Position numbers and translations under genes: made by a program. A stretch of DNA of 64,000 bases from Aplidium turbinatum. Its lineage: Eukaryota > Chordata > Ascidiacea > Aplousobranchia > Polyclinidae. Shown here in pieces: positions 61,208-64,000 of the stretch. Positions within the stretch are counted from its first letter, which is position 1, and every line of letters starts with the position of its first letter. The stretch is taken from contig OU964934.1 of assembly GCA_918807975.1 (NCBI GenBank), positions 3,410,001-3,474,000 on the forward strand. Direction: 5' to 3'. Under the pieces are notes generated by a model. It searched no databases and had not been told where the DNA came from. It worked only from the letters and a program-made list of their open reading frames with translations.

Positions 61208-61462
61208 CTGAGGTGTGGACTACTTGTACACCTAAGGGTTAAGATATTTTATTACACAAAGAAATACAACATAATTAAAATAAACTCAAACGTTTTTGAC
61301 ACGTACTTGTGTCCTCAATTTCTCGATTTAATTCTCATTTTTATGTATACTGCAAATTTAAAATAATTCCTGATGAGGACACAAGTAGGTAGGCTACGTG
61401 TCGAAAACGTTTGAGTTTATTGTATGTTGTATTTCTTTGTGTGATGAAATACGTTAAACCGG
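61208..61462. repeat. Penelope-like hairpin repeat
   Basis: attacacaaagaaatacaac...aaacgtttttgacacgtact and its inverse acacgtgtcg-aaaacgtttgag...gttgtatttctttgtgtgat, with the tgtcctca / tgaggaca core. Known from Penelope-type elements, but no protein is present. Confidence 0.65.
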
Positions 61463-62095
61463 TTCAAGTTACTTTGCTTCTAGTCGTCAATGAAAACTAA
61501 TCACACTGCTGAGATACCGAAATGCTGTGTTGAAATAATGGGTTGAAATAGATTGAATTTTTCTTAGTTCTACCACAGCAAAAGAGCGAACAAGTTTATT
61601 CTAATAGACTTTCACTTGTTATTTGCATTTGTACAACACACCTTTAAGTTTTACATCACAGTCCGCATAGTGCTCAATTATTTACCGAGATATGAAGCTG
61701 CAACAGACGTAGGCTATTGAGCAAAAGTTATAGGCTACGTAGACCTACCTGACACCAGGATACATGTTTTTTTCCAATGCGACAAAGTTTCCGAACGAAA
61801 CTGCTTTCTCAACAAAAATTCCAACACAATGAAAGTAAGTCGGCAAGTTTCCGCCAGTACTGTTTAAGGCTTGTTTAGTCATTTGCAGTGTTTCTTCAAA
61901 AAAATTTTCAGTGCTCAATGAATTTTTTCAATGAGGAATAATACATTTTGTTTTCGCGCTTTTCCGGTGATCACACACTTTTCATTTCACAGTCGTCACG
62001 TAATTATTCCCAGCAATGCCTTTGTCAAAGCGGGGGAGAGTCGCTAGTCCTCACACCCGTTGGTCCACGTTGCCTTTTAGCGGGGGGGGGGGGGG

Positions 62096-62293
62096 GTTTG
62101 TTTGTCGTATCCAGGCTTACACCTGGTGGTTGAAGATTTAGATTAAGTGTACGGGAAGGAAGCCAATCTTCGTGTCCACCTTCAGGCATGCCTTTAAGTG
62201 TCCTGCCAAAGACACAGCCGCATGCTCTTGAGCGGTGTCGAACCGGCGCCCTTTCGATTGCCGTTCCAGCGCTCTCACCACTCGGCTATACAT
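62096..62293 (-). mobile_element. tRNA-derived SINE with A and B boxes
   Basis: On the minus strand tagccgagtggtgagagcgc (A box) and gcgccggttcgacaccgc (B box, 62234-62251), then gcatgcggctgtgtctttgg and a tail gcctggatacgacaaac. The head resembles a tRNA with a long variable arm (Ser/Leu type). Confidence 0.8.
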
Positions 62294-62416
62294 ACGAGCT
62301 TCCGATGTTGGGGTGCTCAGCGAAGGCAAGTCGGCCCTTGTGTTCTATCAGAAACAAATGGCTGACGTACAGTGCAACATTGGATGGTGCTGCGGGGGAG
62401 GGTCGCTAGTCCTCAC

Positions 62417-63566
62417 CAGTGCTTCCACTTTTACAAAGCTAGATTACCACTTACATTACCACATTTGTCCTCAGATTACCACATTTTTTACTGTGATTTT
62501 CTTCCCGATTTTAACCGTATTTCGACTTACTTTTACATTACCAAAGTCTCTCTTGGCTGCTGCGCCTGGATTCCATTGGCTGCTGCGCCTGGATGTAACA
62601 ACGTGATCTGTGGCGGGCTCAAACGCAAGAAAGAAGATTAACAAAGTGGCTATTTTTACCCACTTGTTGCCATGGTTACAATTAGGTGTTGCCAGAGTTA
62701 GGATTAAAGTTAGGAAGGGTTAAACTTAGGAACAAGGTTAGGGTTTTGATCTTTATCCAGAACTAAAAAAAAATTCCGGAGCTGGTATACAAGTCCCCCC
62801 CCCCCCCCCCCCCCCCCCCCTTGGTAACTCATGACAAAGACAGGACTCGACCAAACATATAGGGTGAAACTACTTTACCTTTGCTTTACTGTTCACACAC
62901 TTCAATCTACATGTTTTGGTCAATTCCTTTTAGTCATGAGTTACCAGGGGGGGGGGGGGGGGGGGGGACTTGTATACCAGCTCCAAAATTCCAAAATGCA
63001 AGTTTTTGTTTTCAACAGCTTTAAACTTTTCTCAAATTACGACAGAATTCCTTATCTGGCAATGCTACTATTTGGCTATATTTACACTATATAGTGTAAA
63101 ATAAGGTCTAAAACAACTAGCCTACTCAGTTTATTAACAGTACCGGTTATTAACAGTTATAAAAACGTCCGAAATAAGCAAGCAAAGTACTGTGCTTGAC
63201 ACCGCAGTTAGAATCTGAAAGACATCTTGACTATGAATATGATCACATGGTCACCCTATGTTCAAAGTCAAAAGTCAGGACGCATTCCAAAACCAAAAAC
63301 AGTGGAACATGCTAGTCACATGCTATTATAAGTAGTTTTTTGCATATTTGTTCGATTTCGGAAGACAACAGTTCAAATGCTCTTATTTATTGAAAGTATT
63401 TTATGACAAATGTTCAAAATTTATAATTTCCACATTTTGGCAACATTTCCACACAAAATTTCCATATTACCACTAAATTACCACAAATTTTTCATTACCA
63501 CATTTTTACCACAAGCATGATAAAAATTCCACAATTGTGGTAATTACCACAAAAGTGGAAGCGCTG
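62417..63566. mobile_element. Possible MITE with cagygcttccactttt ends
   Basis: cagtgcttccactttta at the left mirrors aaaagtggaagcgctg at the right, and both ends are rich in ttaccaca. No matching flanking duplication found. Confidence 0.5.
62772..62992. repeat. Hairpin with poly-C and poly-G in its arms
   Basis: aattccggagctggtataca-agt(C)~28 ttggtaactcatga pairs with tcatgagttaccag(G)~23 acttgtataccagctcc-aa. The arms are about 60 bases. Confidence 0.85.
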
Positions 63567-64000
63567 GCCAGAGTGCCAGCGGCTAGCCTGACCACGTGAC
63601 CAGGCCAGCAACTGCAAAATTTGCAGTTCGGAATTGTGAAATTTAAAGCAACCTCGGCTAAAATATGACGTCACAATTTCTGTTTGTTCTTCTTTTATAA
63701 GATCGCAACTGCAGAGCTTGCAGTTTAGAGCTTCCAAATATAAAACTTGAAAAATGATAATACTTTTTAAAATCCAGAAATTATGAAGCTTCTAGTCGGT
63801 AGGATCTATAGAAAATATGAGTAAAAAACGTGAAAATTAATAAAAAATAAAATGCTGAAATGTGTAGGGGGTGCTGCAGTTCTGCAGTTTCTATAGACGA
63901 GCCGCCACTGTTTGAAAGACAACAGCGCATGTGTTGCTTTAGTTGTTGAATAACTACTGTACACGCAATTAGAATGTATTGGAACTTGATTATTGCTCTG
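63567..64000. other. Unassigned DNA to window end
   Basis: A short inverted pair ctgcaaaatttgcag / ttgcagttt-type at 63612-63730. No gene seen. Confidence 0.35.

Larger units (their letters stand above)
60602..62030. repeat. Tandem segmental duplication, copy 2
   Basis: Counterpart of 58745-60030. The middle here has gained the 61208-61462 hairpin repeat. Confidence 0.85.

Overview
The window is AT-rich, intron-rich animal DNA crowded with transposons. The only host gene I can follow through splice junctions is the C-terminal half of a complement C3/C4/C5-like protein on the + strand. Twenty exons between 22609 and 56427 encode the end of MG6, then MG7, CUB, the thioester-domain (TED) fold, MG8 and the C345C/netrin domain. 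This gene content fits an invertebrate deuterostome such as a tunicate or echinoderm, but the species cannot be fixed from sequence alone. The 5' exons (signal peptide, MG1-5, anaphylatoxin) are not in the window. If the gene is intact, they lie to the left, beyond an intron of more than 22 kb.

Region 1-22.6 kb holds no recognisable host exon. It has a non-autonomous hAT-like element (412-3245) and then an 18-kb stack of nested insertions. The outermost member is an element with ~300-bp terminal inverted repeats (3567-21438) that carries pieces of a large protein with a PIN/FEN-nuclease-like acidic motif set and a cysteine-rich tail. A hAT element (6987-19536) sits inside it. Within that is an 11-kb element with ACACGTG-rich arms (7111-18379), then a Tigger/pogo element (10038-11661), a further hAT (10070-10854), and a palindrome at the centre. 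Other fold-back and hAT elements lie in the 11-kb interior.

Region 22.6-45.7 kb carries exons 1-16 of the complement gene. The introns hold several hAT copies, a Ty3/gypsy LTR fossil with flanking 5-bp duplications, tRNA-derived SINEs, fold-back palindromes and a mariner-type MITE. The residues aligned with the thioester Cys and Gln are Asn and Thr (GNGET for GCGEQ), although a His aligned with the catalytic His of C3 is kept. Exon 16 can be read through into a stop codon followed by two AATAAA signals. This would give a shorter product without C345C.

Region 45.7-54.4 kb is one 8.7-kb intron holding a piggyBac-type transposase and LINE fragments. Exons 17-20 (54368-56427) finish the gene, with a poly(A) signal at 56678. 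Beyond it are a CR1/Jockey-like LINE 3' end, a direct tandem duplication (about 58.75-60.03 and 60.60-62.03 kb) that repeats an unrecognised cysteine-rich reading frame, SINEs, and a hairpin with long poly-C and poly-G arms.
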